The notes beneath the pieces are model-generated. The model made no database searches. It saw only the letters and a list, made by a program, of their open reading frames with translations, and had not been told where the DNA came from. Both the position numbers and the translations under genes were made by a program. DNA of 64,000 bases, taken from the IMG/VR virus record IMGVR_UViG_3300021598_001198, positions 92,673 to 156,672 of that record, one strand, 5' to 3'. Of this stretch, positions 15,510 to 24,556 are shown piece after piece (positions within the stretch are counted from its first letter, which is position 1; each line of letters opens with the position of its first letter). Source of the DNA: a virus.

Positions 15510-16634
15510 TTATTCTTCTTCATCTTTTCGATAACTTTCCAAGAGTTCCTCCCCTGAAAGTGTACCGTATTTATTTACAATTTTTTCGGTGTCTATTTCA
15601 ACATTCATCATGTGATGAACATTATTTAATTCTTCGGCTAATGATAAACTATCACTAATCACTTTAACGATTTTATATGGGTCCGCGTGTGATGCTGGTC
15701 TCCTGTCTTCAAGATAACCCTTCCATGTCTCACCAACGGATTTTGGTACACGGATAGATGCACCTCTGTCTGAGACACCCCAACTAAATTTATCAATAGA
15801 TTGTGTCTCAAAATGACCTGTTAATCTCAAATGGTTATCAGAACCATAAGAGTCAATATGTTCTTGTGTTCTTGATTCAAAAGACCTAAAAATTGCATTG
15901 AAGTATTGTTCACCACCCTCTTCTCTCATTTTTTGATTTGAGAAATTTGTATGTAAACCTGAACCGTTCCATTCTCCGTGGGTCATCGGTTTGGGATGTA
16001 ACTCAATAGAACGACCATATTTCTCAGCAATTTTATGTAAAAAATATCTACTCATCCATAAATCATCAGAAGCGGCAATTTTACCTGTTGCAAAAATTTG
16101 GTATTCCCATTGACCTAATGCAACCTCTGAATTGGTTCCCTCCACATTGATGTCATATTTTAAACACATGTTCAAATGTTCATCAGAAATATTTCGACCA
16201 ACAATATGTCCACCTACACCACAATAATAAATTCCTTGACCGTCAATGATACCATTTCTTTCAAATCCAAGAATTGGATTATTATGTGAAGAACGAATAA
16301 AATATTCCTGTTCAAATCCAACCCAAAAATTTACATCTTCCTCACCTACTTTTGCTCTATGATTTGATGGATGAATTTCATTATTACCATCTAAAACCTC
16401 ACATAATACATATACTGTATCAAGTGAACTATTTGTATGATATAATTTTACTGGCTTAAGATAACAATCTGAAAAGTTACCTTCCGCTTGTTTAGTTGAG
16501 CTTCCGTCAAACCCCCAATTGGGGATGTGTTTCAATTCAAATGGTGCCGGTAGGTCCACAATTTTTATTTTACTTCTGAGATTTGGCTCAGGGGAATACC
16601 CATCAAGCCATACGTATTCTACTTTTGTTTTCAT
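15510..16634 (-). CDS. glnII: Glutamine synthetase, type II (eukaryote-like), 374 aa
   Basis: It should make glutamine from glutamate, ammonia and ATP. The motifs are those of GSII: WGFDGSST at residues 40-47, the metal-binding pair in GFEQEYF (E108, E110), GGHIVGRN, HGEWNGSGLHTNF, SDRGASIRVP (ATP/glutamate loop) and EDRRPASHADPY. Length (374 aa) matches GSII and is shorter than GSI, with no adenylylation loop. All key residues appear intact, so an active enzyme is likely. It is unusual in phages and sits in a metabolic operon with the thioesterase and thymidylate synthase. The start overlaps the upstream gene by four bases. Confidence 0.93.
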   Translation of the reverse strand: MKTKVEYVWLDGYSPEPNLRSKIKIVDLPAPFELKHIPNWGFDGSSTKQAEGNFSDCYLKPVKLYHTNSSLDTVYVLCEVLDGNNEIHPSNHRAKVGEEDVNFWVGFEQEYFIRSSHNNPILGFERNGIIDGQGIYYCGVGGHIVGRNISDEHLNMCLKYDINVEGTNSEVALGQWEYQIFATGKIAASDDLWMSRYFLHKIAEKYGRSIELHPKPMTHGEWNGSGLHTNFSNQKMREEGGEQYFNAIFRSFESRTQEHIDSYGSDNHLRLTGHFETQSIDKFSWGVSDRGASIRVPKSVGETWKGYLEDRRPASHADPYKIVKVISDSLSLAEELNNVHHMMNVEIDTEKIVNKYGTLSGEELLESYRKDEEE

Positions 16635-16840
16635 TTTTTATAATATATGTTTTTCTGTATCTGAATACCGACCATAAAAATTAAGAATCTCAAAGCCAAA
16701 CCCCAGCTTGGTGAGGTTGCACCGGTTTCAAAAAACGTGTCTTTACGGTAGTAAAATATGGGAGTTGGTAAAAGAAACCAATGGTATTTCTTTCTTATTA
16801 CAAAAAAATCCGTGATGTATTTCTTTTCTTTATTTGACAT
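16631..16840 (-). CDS. Small hypothetical protein with a C-terminal hydrophobic segment, 69 aa
   Basis: The protein is basic and aromatic at the N-terminus (FFVIRKKYHWFLLPTPIFYY), followed by SWGLALRFLIFMVGI, a possible membrane or amphipathic segment. It overlaps glutamine synthetase by four bases and is translationally coupled to it, which supports it as a real gene. No function known. Confidence 0.6.
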   Translation of the reverse strand: MSNKEKKYITDFFVIRKKYHWFLLPTPIFYYRKDTFFETGATSPSWGLALRFLIFMVGIQIQKNIYYKK

Positions 16841-17006
16841 TTTTTTTCTTTTTTAAATAATCTAAAACTATATTGAATGAACCAAGAGAAATTATACCAA
16901 ATCCAAAATATTTTTCAATCTCGGGATTACTGGTGTTCATTCCGTATTTTTCAATTATGATTCCCGTCAGAATCATCAGTACGTAAATTATTGTCCTTAT
17001 ATTCAT
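16830..17006 (-). CDS. Small single-pass membrane protein, 58 aa
   Basis: The frame from ATG 17006 encodes a hydrophobic N-terminus (IRTIIYVLMILTGIII), a second hydrophobic stretch (FGFGIISLGSFNIVL) and a basic end (KKKKNVK). It overlaps its neighbours by 11 and 56 bases. The 56-base overlap with the gene at 16951 is large but both frames look coding. No function known. Confidence 0.5.
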   Translation of the reverse strand: MNIRTIIYVLMILTGIIIEKYGMNTSNPEIEKYFGFGIISLGSFNIVLDYLKKKKNVK

Positions 17007-17196
17007 ATGTTTTTAAGTATTGAATTGTTTTATATAACGTGTGTGTTTCCCTCATGTTAAAAACACCGGAATAATGACCATGTTGTAAACCCATTTCAAT
17101 AATTTGAATTGCCATCTGTGGGTTTAAATTATCTAAAACCATTTCCAATTCATCATTATTGTCAAAATTTAATTGGTCGTTGAATAGTCCTTTCAT
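16951..17196 (-). CDS. Hypothetical soluble protein, 81 aa
   Basis: A helical acidic protein (NDELEMVLDNLNPQMAIQIIEMG) with a His-rich centre (LQHGHYSGVFNMRETHTLY). It is the first gene of the long minus-strand run that continues to thymidylate synthase and diverges from the DUF192 gene at 17248. The start at 17196 is the only sensible Met. Function unknown. Confidence 0.65.
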   Translation of the reverse strand: MKGLFNDQLNFDNNDELEMVLDNLNPQMAIQIIEMGLQHGHYSGVFNMRETHTLYKTIQYLKTYEYKDNNLRTDDSDGNHN

Positions 17197-17234
17197 GATA
17201 TTAAAATATAGTAAACAAATATGATAAAGTCAAA

Positions 17235-17242
17235 TATTTATA
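17235..17242 (+). promoter_or_regulatory. Candidate phage promoter motif TATTTATA
   Basis: Plus-strand TATTTATA ending five bases before the ATG at 17248. If it is a -10-like element, the transcript would begin close to the start codon, which also supports 17248 over the in-frame ATG at 17221. Confidence 0.45.
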
Positions 17243-17247
17243 AAAAT

Positions 17248-17616
17248 ATGTCAGTGATTATTAATAATACAAAGTTCCCTGCGGAATACCTATCCGAACC
17301 TGAAGAAATTAGTCAAGGTATGATGGGTAGAGATAATTTAAATGGTTGTATGGTTTTTAATATGGGTGGTGTTGGTCACCATTCTTTTTGGATGAAAAAC
17401 TGTTTAATACCTTTGGATATTGTTTTTGTATTGAAAAATAGAATCAGTAAAATACATAGAAATTGTGAACCCGCTGGTCAAAATGAATTGAACCCAAAAA
17501 GATACACCGGCATAGGTGACCATGTTATTGAGTTTCCCGCCGGTGTTACTGATAAATTTAAAGAAGGTGACCGAGTTAATATGTATTTGGGAACACCTAT
17601 GAATCCTGTCCGTTAA
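17248..17616 (+). CDS. DUF192-family protein, 122 aa
   Basis: The sequence fits DUF192: MSVIINNTKFPAEYL, SQGMMGRDNLNGCMVFNMG, the hallmark HHSFWMKNCLIPLDIVFV, and VIEFPAGVTDKFKEGD near the end. DUF192 proteins are small beta-sheet domains of unknown function, common in bacteria (usually exported) and in some phages; this one has no signal peptide, so it is cytoplasmic. A start at 17221 is open but would put a promoter-like motif inside the coding region. It converges with the methyltransferase gene, with two bases between the stops. Confidence 0.85.
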   Translation: MSVIINNTKFPAEYLSEPEEISQGMMGRDNLNGCMVFNMGGVGHHSFWMKNCLIPLDIVFVLKNRISKIHRNCEPAGQNELNPKRYTGIGDHVIEFPAGVTDKFKEGDRVNMYLGTPMNPVR

Positions 17617-17618
17617 TT

Positions 17619-18473
17619 TTATTCTTCAAACATTACCAGTTGTTTCTTTTGGTTATCATAATCAATCAATCTCTGTTGAGATATCTTTGTGTAAGATTCT
17701 GATAACTCAAAACCAATATAATTTCTATTCAGCTTCTTAGCTGACAAAGCGGTGGTTCCACTTCCTGAAAAACAATCAACAATCAGGTCATTTTGATAGG
17801 AAAGTATTTTTATTGCTTTCATTGGGATGTCCATGGAGAATGTGGCTTTAGTTAAAGATTTTGTGTCGTTGAAGTATTTCCATTGACCAAAGACTAATTC
17901 CATGAATTCGTTTTTGTCTTTATCTGAATAAACCCTTTTGTTTTTAAAATTACCTTCCTCGTTTTCGACCTCAATCTGATTATAAGACCATTGAGATATA
18001 CCTTTTTCTTTCTTTTTGTAATCTTTCTTATATGCAAGAATTACACATTCTTTTGGATTGTATATGTATGGTGATGATGGTGACATCCAAGAACCCCAAG
18101 CGGTTGTTTTAGAACGGTGTGGAGAATCCTCCTCTAAGTCCACAACACCAAAGAATCCAAAACCAATCTCTTTCATCATCTGCCAATATTCAGATACTAA
18201 GAAAATTCTCCCACCTCTTTCTCTAACGTTTATTTCATATGGTATATTCAAGGCAATTCTACCATCATCTTTTAATGTACGGTAAACTTCGGATAACCAT
18301 TTCTTACACCACTCAAAATACTCATCCATCGGAGCATCGTCTTTGTGCACATCATAACTAATACCGACATTGTACGGTGGACTCGTAACAAAGAGGTCTA
18401 CAGTACCGTCATTTAACTCCTTAAACAGTTCTAAGCAGTCACCCTGATAAATTTTATTCATTTCCATTGACAA
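17619..18473 (-). CDS. DNA methyltransferase, beta-class (N6-adenine or N4-cytosine), 284 aa
   Basis: Motif IV (TSPPYN, near residue 31) comes before motif I (VDCFSGSGTT, near residue 235), the order of beta-class amino methyltransferases. The SPPY form is shared by N4-cytosine and many N6-adenine enzymes. The KPGE-like AdoMet segment is LNRNYIGFELSESY at the end. No target-recognition specificity can be read and no restriction enzyme is adjacent, so it is most likely a solitary phage methylase for protection from host restriction or for control. The first residues (MSMEMNKIYQGDCLE) give several near-equivalent starts. Confidence 0.9.
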   Translation of the reverse strand: MSMEMNKIYQGDCLELFKELNDGTVDLFVTSPPYNVGISYDVHKDDAPMDEYFEWCKKWLSEVYRTLKDDGRIALNIPYEINVRERGGRIFLVSEYWQMMKEIGFGFFGVVDLEEDSPHRSKTTAWGSWMSPSSPYIYNPKECVILAYKKDYKKKEKGISQWSYNQIEVENEEGNFKNKRVYSDKDKNEFMELVFGQWKYFNDTKSLTKATFSMDIPMKAIKILSYQNDLIVDCFSGSGTTALSAKKLNRNYIGFELSESYTKISQQRLIDYDNQKKQLVMFEE

Positions 18474-18531
18474 ATTGTTTTCTATTTATTATTATTACAA
18501 AAGATAACGAATAAAAAACAATAAACCAAAA

Positions 18532-18539
18532 TATTTATA
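18532..18539 (+). promoter_or_regulatory. Candidate phage promoter motif TATTTATA
   Basis: Plus-strand TATTTATA, 15 bases before the ATG at 18555, in the divergent gap after the methyltransferase gene. Confidence 0.4.
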
Positions 18540-18554
18540 AAAAAACTTAAAATC

Positions 18555-18740
18555 ATGGGATGCGGATGTAAAAAAAGAAACCAACCTGTTAGTAATCAAA
18601 CGGTAAACATTCAACTAACCGAAGGTGGTTCAACACCTCCACAGGAGATTACAATTATGGAACAACAACTTGACCAAATCATAAAAAAGGTTGAGGAGAT
18701 TAACAATCAAACTAACGAAGAAAACACAGAAGGACAATAA
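18555..18740 (+). CDS. Small protein with MGCGC start, 61 aa
   Basis: It begins MGCGCKKRNQP: two Cys and a basic patch, then a Thr/Gln-rich linker and an acidic helix (MEQQLDQIIKKVEEINNQ). A second gene at 34342 also begins MGC plus basic residues. The Cys pair could bind metal or be modified; there is no signal peptide. It has its own promoter-like motif and a strong terminator, so it is a monocistronic unit. Confidence 0.65.
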   Translation: MGCGCKKRNQPVSNQTVNIQLTEGGSTPPQEITIMEQQLDQIIKKVEEINNQTNEENTEGQ

Positions 18741-18744
18741 ATTG

Positions 18745-18780
18745 TATCGGACAGTCTAATAAATTGTCCGATATTTTTTG
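18745..18780 (+). terminator. Rho-independent terminator after the 18555-18740 gene
   Basis: A perfect 9-base stem (TATCGGACA at 18745-18753, TGTCCGATA at 18765-18773) with an 11-base loop is followed by a T run. Confidence 0.85.
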
Positions 18781-18816
18781 TCTTTTATAATATATATAAA
18801 TTTATATACTTATATT

Positions 18817-19017
18817 ATGCCTAAACAACAAACAAAACTAACCAGCGTTAACATCATAGATGATGTTTATAAAAGATTTAAGATAAAAAGTGTAGATGGT
18901 TCAATCAATCTACAAAAATTAGTAAACCGAGCTCTTGACCTATATAACACTAGAGAAGATTTTAGAAAACAAATTGATAATCACAACGGTCTTGCACCAA
19001 ACGGTTCCAAATTTTAA
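18817..19017 (+). CDS. Small putative ribbon-helix-helix protein, 66 aa
   Basis: The pattern TSVNIIDDVYKRFKIKSVDG followed by NLQKLVNRALDLY looks like a strand and two helices of the Arc/MetJ ribbon-helix-helix fold, usually a DNA-binding dimer. I start at ATG 18817; an upstream in-frame ATG at 18778 falls in the preceding terminator and adds a hydrophobic leader. Its place just ahead of the glycan island makes it a candidate regulator of that operon, which is inference. Confidence 0.55.
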   Translation: MPKQQTKLTSVNIIDDVYKRFKIKSVDGSINLQKLVNRALDLYNTREDFRKQIDNHNGLAPNGSKF

Positions 19018-19066
19018 GTTGTGAATTTTATTTCTTATATTATCATCAATATTTTAAAACAAAAAA

Positions 19067-20524
19067 ATGATTACAATAGGTTACAGTACAAGAGAGTCCA
19101 ACCCAAAATTTCAAGAATATTTAAAAAAAACTTGTGGACACCCCAAAGTTCAAGTTATTGAAAAAGTAAACAATGGTGAAAAAAGTCTTTCACAAACTTA
19201 CAATGAAATTATTCAAGAGTCGATTCATGATATTGTCGTACTTTGTCATGATGACATTTACTTTAATACGACTTCGTGGGGTAGAAAATTAGTCAAACAT
19301 TTTGAAGAATCTGACTACGGGATTCTCGGTGTTGCCGGTACAACCAATATTCATGAGAGTGGTAGGTGGTGGACAGATAATACCAAAATGGTTGGTATTG
19401 TTAATCATGAAAATGAGGGTAAAAAATGGGAATCGAGATATGCAAATGGAATCCCAAATTCAATTCACGAAGTTTGTTTAGTGGATGGTTTATTCATTGG
19501 AATCCACAAAAACAGAATAAAACACACTTTTGATGAGTCAGTACCGGGTTTTCATTTTTATGATATGGTATTCTGTACTAGCAATCACTTAAGTGAGGTA
19601 AACATCGGTGTTATATACAACATAAGAATCACTCACAAATCAATCGGAATGACCAATGATTCTTGGGAAAAGAATAGGGAATTTTACATTGAAAAATTTA
19701 AAGAGAACCTACCAATTAATATAACACCAAAAATTGATTATGACATAACCAAACCAAAACAGTTTAAAGATAAATTTAATTTAATAGTTCAAACATCAAA
19801 CGATAATGAAAATTTAATTCAGTTTTTTGAAAACATAAAAAAATTACCAGTGTTTGATAGTTTACAGATTTCACTCATCTCGACGGATACCAATATAGAC
19901 AATATTAGAGAATTTGAATCTGAAAATATTAAAATTTACGAGGGTTTTTTTGATACATTAAATAAAAACTTATCAGTACTGAAATGGGATGAATCGTTTA
20001 TGGAATCAAAAACAGATTTGTTATTTTTCAGTAATGATACTGTTACCGTATTGAACGACGTTTTCTCAAGTATGTATTCAATATTTAAGAGTGAAAAAAA
20101 TACTTTTGGGTGCGTCTTTCCTACAGTATTAGAAAACGACCGAACAATTTTTTCAAATGGATTGGATATAGTTCAAAACAACGAACAGTTCAATTTAATT
20201 TTTAAAAACAAATCATCTTTTTTCAATATTTTACACGGACACTTTCCAAACAATTTTGGTAGTATTAGTGACTTTTTTGCCACTACATCTACAAATTTAA
20301 AAATGATTGATTGGTTTGATATTAATTTAGAAACATCAATTTATAACTTAGATTTTGCGTTGAAAACTTTACTTAAAAAACGTAAAACATTCATTGACAC
20401 AAACAGTGTGGTAATGATTGATATGGCATCAAAATTTGAAAAGGTTGATGTTGAATTAAAACAAGTCTTAGGTCAGTACATAAACTCACCTGAAATTAGA
20501 AAAAATATCAAACAATTAAGATGA
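19067..20524 (+). CDS. Glycosyltransferase, GT-A type, 485 aa
   Basis: The first 230 residues look like a family-2-like glycosyltransferase: YSTRESNPKFQEYL at the start, then IVVLCHDDIYF with the acidic DD pair that binds the metal/sugar nucleotide, and GRWWTDN further on. The second half (residues about 240-485) is a different region with FFSNDTVTVL and HGHFPNNFGS and may be a second transferase-like domain. It opens the glycan island, with the next gene overlapping its stop by four bases. Donor and acceptor unknown. Confidence 0.8.
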   Translation: MITIGYSTRESNPKFQEYLKKTCGHPKVQVIEKVNNGEKSLSQTYNEIIQESIHDIVVLCHDDIYFNTTSWGRKLVKHFEESDYGILGVAGTTNIHESGRWWTDNTKMVGIVNHENEGKKWESRYANGIPNSIHEVCLVDGLFIGIHKNRIKHTFDESVPGFHFYDMVFCTSNHLSEVNIGVIYNIRITHKSIGMTNDSWEKNREFYIEKFKENLPINITPKIDYDITKPKQFKDKFNLIVQTSNDNENLIQFFENIKKLPVFDSLQISLISTDTNIDNIREFESENIKIYEGFFDTLNKNLSVLKWDESFMESKTDLLFFSNDTVTVLNDVFSSMYSIFKSEKNTFGCVFPTVLENDRTIFSNGLDIVQNNEQFNLIFKNKSSFFNILHGHFPNNFGSISDFFATTSTNLKMIDWFDINLETSIYNLDFALKTLLKKRKTFIDTNSVVMIDMASKFEKVDVELKQVLGQYINSPEIRKNIKQLR

Positions 20525-21300
20525 TAAAAATTGTATCGGGATTTACAGAAAAAGGTGGTTCTACCACTTTTTTTATAAACTTAACAAATTTCTTAAATGA
20601 AAATGGTATTGATTGCACATTTTACGGTAATCAGAATTACCATTTAGACAAATGTAAATCAGGGAACATTGAAAAAGATTTAAAGTATGAATCTGATGAT
20701 ATTGTAATTACCCATTTTTTACAACTACAGGAAAGACCACCTGTTAAAAAAGTTATTTTGTCTTGTCATGAAAAATGGTGGTTCCCTGTTGGTAAAATTA
20801 AACAGTATTGGGACCTGTGCGTGTTTTTACATGAAGAGCATCGAAAATATCACTCGGATTACAGGGGTGATTATGTAATAATACCAAACATCAAAGAAAA
20901 TTTAATTATTTCAAATAAAGAGCTGGTAAGAAATATTGCAGGAATTATTGGTACAATTGAAGACAGAAAACAGACCCATGTGTCAATACAAAGAGCATTA
21001 AAAGACAGGTGTGAAAAAATCTATTTGTTCGGTCACATCGGTGACCAAAACTATTTTGACAAATTGGTAAAACCTTTAATGAATCCAAGAGTAATTCATT
21101 ACGGTCACACCACCAATAAACAAGAAATGTACGATATGATTGGTAAGGTATATCACTCATCAAAGGGTGAGGTTGCTTGTTTGGTTAAAGATGAATGTTA
21201 TTTAACCGGTACAGAGTTTTATGGTAATGAAGAGACTATGAATGAAGTTTCTAAATTAAGTAACGAAGAGATATTAACACTTTGGAAAAACATATTTTAA
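20521..21300 (+). CDS. Putative glycosyltransferase, GT-B-like, 259 aa
   Basis: Its start MIKIVSGFTEKGGSTTFFINLTNFL resembles the first Rossmann half of GT-B glycosyltransferases (glycine-rich loop after strand one). The second half has GIIGTIEDRKQTHVSI and IYLFGHIGD, like the start of a C-terminal Rossmann domain. It is shorter than a full GT-B enzyme, so it may be a minimal form. It is coupled to the upstream gene by an ATGA overlap. Confidence 0.65.
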   Translation: MIKIVSGFTEKGGSTTFFINLTNFLNENGIDCTFYGNQNYHLDKCKSGNIEKDLKYESDDIVITHFLQLQERPPVKKVILSCHEKWWFPVGKIKQYWDLCVFLHEEHRKYHSDYRGDYVIIPNIKENLIISNKELVRNIAGIIGTIEDRKQTHVSIQRALKDRCEKIYLFGHIGDQNYFDKLVKPLMNPRVIHYGHTTNKQEMYDMIGKVYHSSKGEVACLVKDECYLTGTEFYGNEETMNEVSKLSNEEILTLWKNIF

Positions 21301-21301
21301 A

Positions 21302-22024
21302 ATGAAGATACACGCACATATACTGTCATGGAATGAAGAAAAAATATTACCATTCACATTGGATTACTATAGTACAATCTGTGAAAAAATATTCATATAC
21401 GATAATATGTCAACGGACTCCTCTGATGAGATTTATAAGAGGTACCCAAAAGTTGAGGTTATTAAATGGGATAGTGGTAATGAAATAAATGAAATTAATT
21501 ACGTAAACATTAAATCCGAAGAGTATAAAAAAAGAAGTAGAGGTCAGGGTGTTGATTGGGTTATAGTTTGTGACTGTGATGAGTTTATATACCATGAAAA
21601 TCTTATGGATAAACTTCAAGAGTACAAAGAAATGGGTATAACCGTCCCAAGAATAGACGGTCACGACATGGTTAGTACTGAATTTCCAATATACGACGGT
21701 GAATTCATTACAACAAAAATTAAAACAGGTTCACAAACGTATGAACCAATGTGTAAAAATATAATTTTTCATCCTGATTTAGATATAAAATACGGCATTG
21801 GTGGTCACAGTTTTAATTCTGTTGATGGTAAATTTTCGGATGAGCGGGAAATAAAACTTCTTCACTATAAATTCTTGGGTAAAGACTACGTGAAGAACAT
21901 TTACATTTCAAGAGCAAAGAGATTGTCATCGTTCAATAAACAACATAAATTCGGTGAACATTATTTTAATTTACCATTCAATTACATGGACAGCATGTTA
22001 AAAGAAAATTATCAAGTTATATGA
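21302..22024 (+). CDS. Glycosyltransferase, family 2-like, 240 aa
   Basis: MKIHAHILSWNEEKILPFTL with IYDNMSTDSSDEI is the Glyco_tranf_2_4-type start, and VDWVIVCDCDEFIY carries the D-x-D motif that binds the metal and sugar nucleotide. Such enzymes usually extend polysaccharides. It starts one base after the previous stop and overlaps the following gene by four bases. Confidence 0.85.
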   Translation: MKIHAHILSWNEEKILPFTLDYYSTICEKIFIYDNMSTDSSDEIYKRYPKVEVIKWDSGNEINEINYVNIKSEEYKKRSRGQGVDWVIVCDCDEFIYHENLMDKLQEYKEMGITVPRIDGHDMVSTEFPIYDGEFITTKIKTGSQTYEPMCKNIIFHPDLDIKYGIGGHSFNSVDGKFSDEREIKLLHYKFLGKDYVKNIYISRAKRLSSFNKQHKFGEHYFNLPFNYMDSMLKENYQVI

Positions 22025-22842
22025 GGAAAATACTTATATCGGATTTTACCATTAAAGAAGTACCTCACGGTGGTTCTGAATGGGTGAATCAAGTTTTAAT
22101 TGATAGATTTAATCTTGAGTTTGAATATTCAAACCAAGTCAAGTCATTTGATTACAACGCCCTGTATATTATATCAAATATTTCTTTGATGAACCCAAAC
22201 TTGGTTAATCAAATACAAAATTTGAACTACGTCATTATTGAAAACGATTATAAAATATGTGCAAGTAGACACCCATGGAGATATACCGACAACATAATTC
22301 CGATTGAGGAAAGAACCAACTATTCTCTTTACCGGAATGCAAAAGCGGTATTTGTTCAAACAACCGACCACATGAACGTTTATCTTAAAAACGATGTTGT
22401 TGCTAATTTTATAAATCTGAATAGTTCGATATGGTCAAATGAGGACTTAGAATTATTGAGGAATTTAAATAAATCCAACAATGTTAAAAACGACAAATAT
22501 TCTGTTTACTATACAAATAATTGGATAAAGAACACCCAAGGTAGTCTGAAGTATTGTTCTGAAAATAAATTACCGGTCCATATTCTTAAAGAATCTAAAG
22601 ACAGAGTTGAATTTTTAAGTAATATGGCCAAATGTAAAGGTATTGTGTTTTTCCCGATAGCAAGAGAAACTTTTTGTAGACTGGTTGTTGAGGCAAAATG
22701 TTTAGGTTTGGAAGTAATAACGACACAAAATTATGGTGCAAGTTTAGAAGAATGGTTTAATAGGTTATCAGGTGATGAATTAATTGATTTCTTAGAAACT
22801 AACACTTTAAAAAATTTAGAAATCATTTCAACTTATATATGA
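22021..22842 (+). CDS. Putative glycosyltransferase, GT-B-like, 273 aa
   Basis: The start MRKILISDFTIKEVPHGGSEWVNQ has the glycine-rich loop of GT-B enzymes. Near the C-terminus FFPIARETFCRLVVEAKCLGLEVIT is like the donor-binding motif (P-x-x-E-x-F-x-x-x-x-x-E-A) of GT4-type transferases. The pattern gives a reasonable call though the protein is short. It is coupled on both sides by ATGA overlaps. Confidence 0.75.
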   Translation: MRKILISDFTIKEVPHGGSEWVNQVLIDRFNLEFEYSNQVKSFDYNALYIISNISLMNPNLVNQIQNLNYVIIENDYKICASRHPWRYTDNIIPIEERTNYSLYRNAKAVFVQTTDHMNVYLKNDVVANFINLNSSIWSNEDLELLRNLNKSNNVKNDKYSVYYTNNWIKNTQGSLKYCSENKLPVHILKESKDRVEFLSNMAKCKGIVFFPIARETFCRLVVEAKCLGLEVITTQNYGASLEEWFNRLSGDELIDFLETNTLKNLEIISTYI

Positions 22843-23831
22843 TATTATTTTGTTACGGCACAAGACCTGAGTATATTAAAATAAAAAAATTAATAGAAAT
22901 GTGTGGGGAAAGTATTCCCCATAAAATTTTATATGTTACCCAACACAAAGATATTGTATTGGGTGATTTTGATTATAAATTATCCATTGATGATACGTGT
23001 GAAAATAGATTGGATAGTATTATGTCATCCGTATTTTTAAATTTTAAAAAAGAATTTTTGGAAGGGGTTACACATATACTTATCCAAGGGGACACCGCAA
23101 CCGCTCTTTCATTATCCCTAATAGGATTACACCATAAAAAAGAAGTGATTCATTTAGAAGCGGGATTACGGACATATGACTACAATCACCCTTACCCCGA
23201 AGAAATGTATCGGCAGTTAATTAGTAGAATTTCAAACTATAATCTTTGCCCAACAGAAAGTAACAAGATGAACTTAGAAAATGAAAAAGTTCAGGGTAAA
23301 AATTTTGTAGTTGGCAATACCGTATTAGATAATCTTAATAAAGAAAATATTACATACGAAAATAAAGTCTTAATCACTTTACATAGAAGAGAGAATCATG
23401 AGATGATGTCGGAGTGGTTTGATGTTATCAATCGATTAGCAAAGAATAATCCTGAATTAAAATTCATTCTTCCAATACACCCAAACCCAAACGTCATAAA
23501 ACACAAACATATATTGACACATGTTGATGTTATTGAACCATTAACCCATGATAAATTTATTGAGGAATTCAAATCCTGTAAATTACTAATTTCAGATAGT
23601 GGGGGTGTTCAAGAAGAGGCGTCGTTCCTAAATAAGAAAGTTATTGTATGTAGAGAAAAAACTGAGAGACCTGAGTCCTTGGGTAAAACGTCTTTTATAT
23701 GTAAAAAACCCATTGACTTAGAAGGTATTTTTTACGATATTATTAACGATTTCCAAACAGAATATGATTGTCCTTTTGGTGATGGTAATTCTTGTGAAAG
23801 AATCATTGAAATATTTAGAAAAATTGTATGA
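22839..23831 (+). CDS. wecB: UDP-N-acetylglucosamine 2-epimerase, 330 aa
   Basis: It interconverts UDP-GlcNAc and UDP-ManNAc, precursors of ManNAc- or ManNAcA-containing glycans. The signatures are GTRPEYIK at the start, QGDTATAL, HLEAGLRTYD, HPYPEEMYRQLISR, VGNTVLDN, LHRRENH, and SDSGGVQEEA with CREKTERPE near the end. Length is close to that of bacterial WecB. Having a nucleotide-sugar enzyme in the cluster means the phage sets up its own donor supply. It is embedded between transferases by ATGA overlaps. Confidence 0.93.
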   Translation: MILFCYGTRPEYIKIKKLIEMCGESIPHKILYVTQHKDIVLGDFDYKLSIDDTCENRLDSIMSSVFLNFKKEFLEGVTHILIQGDTATALSLSLIGLHHKKEVIHLEAGLRTYDYNHPYPEEMYRQLISRISNYNLCPTESNKMNLENEKVQGKNFVVGNTVLDNLNKENITYENKVLITLHRRENHEMMSEWFDVINRLAKNNPELKFILPIHPNPNVIKHKHILTHVDVIEPLTHDKFIEEFKSCKLLISDSGGVQEEASFLNKKVIVCREKTERPESLGKTSFICKKPIDLEGIFYDIINDFQTEYDCPFGDGNSCERIIEIFRKIV

Positions 23832-24556
23832 GTATAACGGTAATATTAAATGGGTATAAAAGACCACATGTTCTCCAAAAACAATTGGAATCAATTAGAA
23901 ATCAAAGTGTCCAACCCGAATCAATTTTATTTTGGCAAAATTCTGGTTCTCAATTTGATGAGGGACTAACCAAAGATTTAATTCACGCATCTTGTAATAG
24001 TAATTTAGGTGTGTGGGCAAGATTTGCATTTGCTTTAAATGCCAACACAGAATATATTTGTGTTTTTGATGATGACACAATACCGGGTAAACTATGGTTA
24101 GAAAACTGTCTAAACACCATGAAAATTCAAGAAGGTTTATTAGGAACTATCGGTGTAAAATTTCACACAAAAAACTCTTATTGGCCAGCAACAAGAGTCG
24201 GTTGGGACCAACCTAACGAAGAAATTGAAAAGGTCGACATTGTTGGTCACTCGTGGTTCTTTAAAAGAGAATGGTTATCGATATTTTGGAGAGAATTACC
24301 TGAAATCAATCAGAGTAAATTAGTTGGTGAGGATATGCACTTTTCATATACATTACAGAAATACGCAAATATCGGAACTTACGTTCCTCCCCATCCTAAA
24401 GAAAATAGAGAAATGTGGGGTAGTATACCAGAATATGCATGGGAACATGGAACTGATTCCAACGCAATTTCCGTAAATCATTCAAATATGAATTTAATGG
24501 GTGAAGTTTACCGTGGGTATGTAAATAAAGGATTTAAGACAATATTAAATGATTGA
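23828..24556 (+). CDS. Glycosyltransferase, family 2, 242 aa
   Basis: The N-terminus ITVILNGYKRPHVLQKQLESI is a family-2 start, followed by YICVFDDDTIPGKLWLE, whose DDD holds the metal-binding D-x-D. Later VDIVGHSWFFKREWL and EDMHFSY are the acceptor-side motifs of such enzymes. The C-terminal eight bases overlap the following gene. Confidence 0.88.
   Translation: MSITVILNGYKRPHVLQKQLESIRNQSVQPESILFWQNSGSQFDEGLTKDLIHASCNSNLGVWARFAFALNANTEYICVFDDDTIPGKLWLENCLNTMKIQEGLLGTIGVKFHTKNSYWPATRVGWDQPNEEIEKVDIVGHSWFFKREWLSIFWRELPEINQSKLVGEDMHFSYTLQKYANIGTYVPPHPKENREMWGSIPEYAWEHGTDSNAISVNHSNMNLMGEVYRGYVNKGFKTILND

Noticed and set aside
17619-18473. Restriction-modification system
   Set aside because: No restriction endonuclease or specificity gene is adjacent to either methyltransferase.
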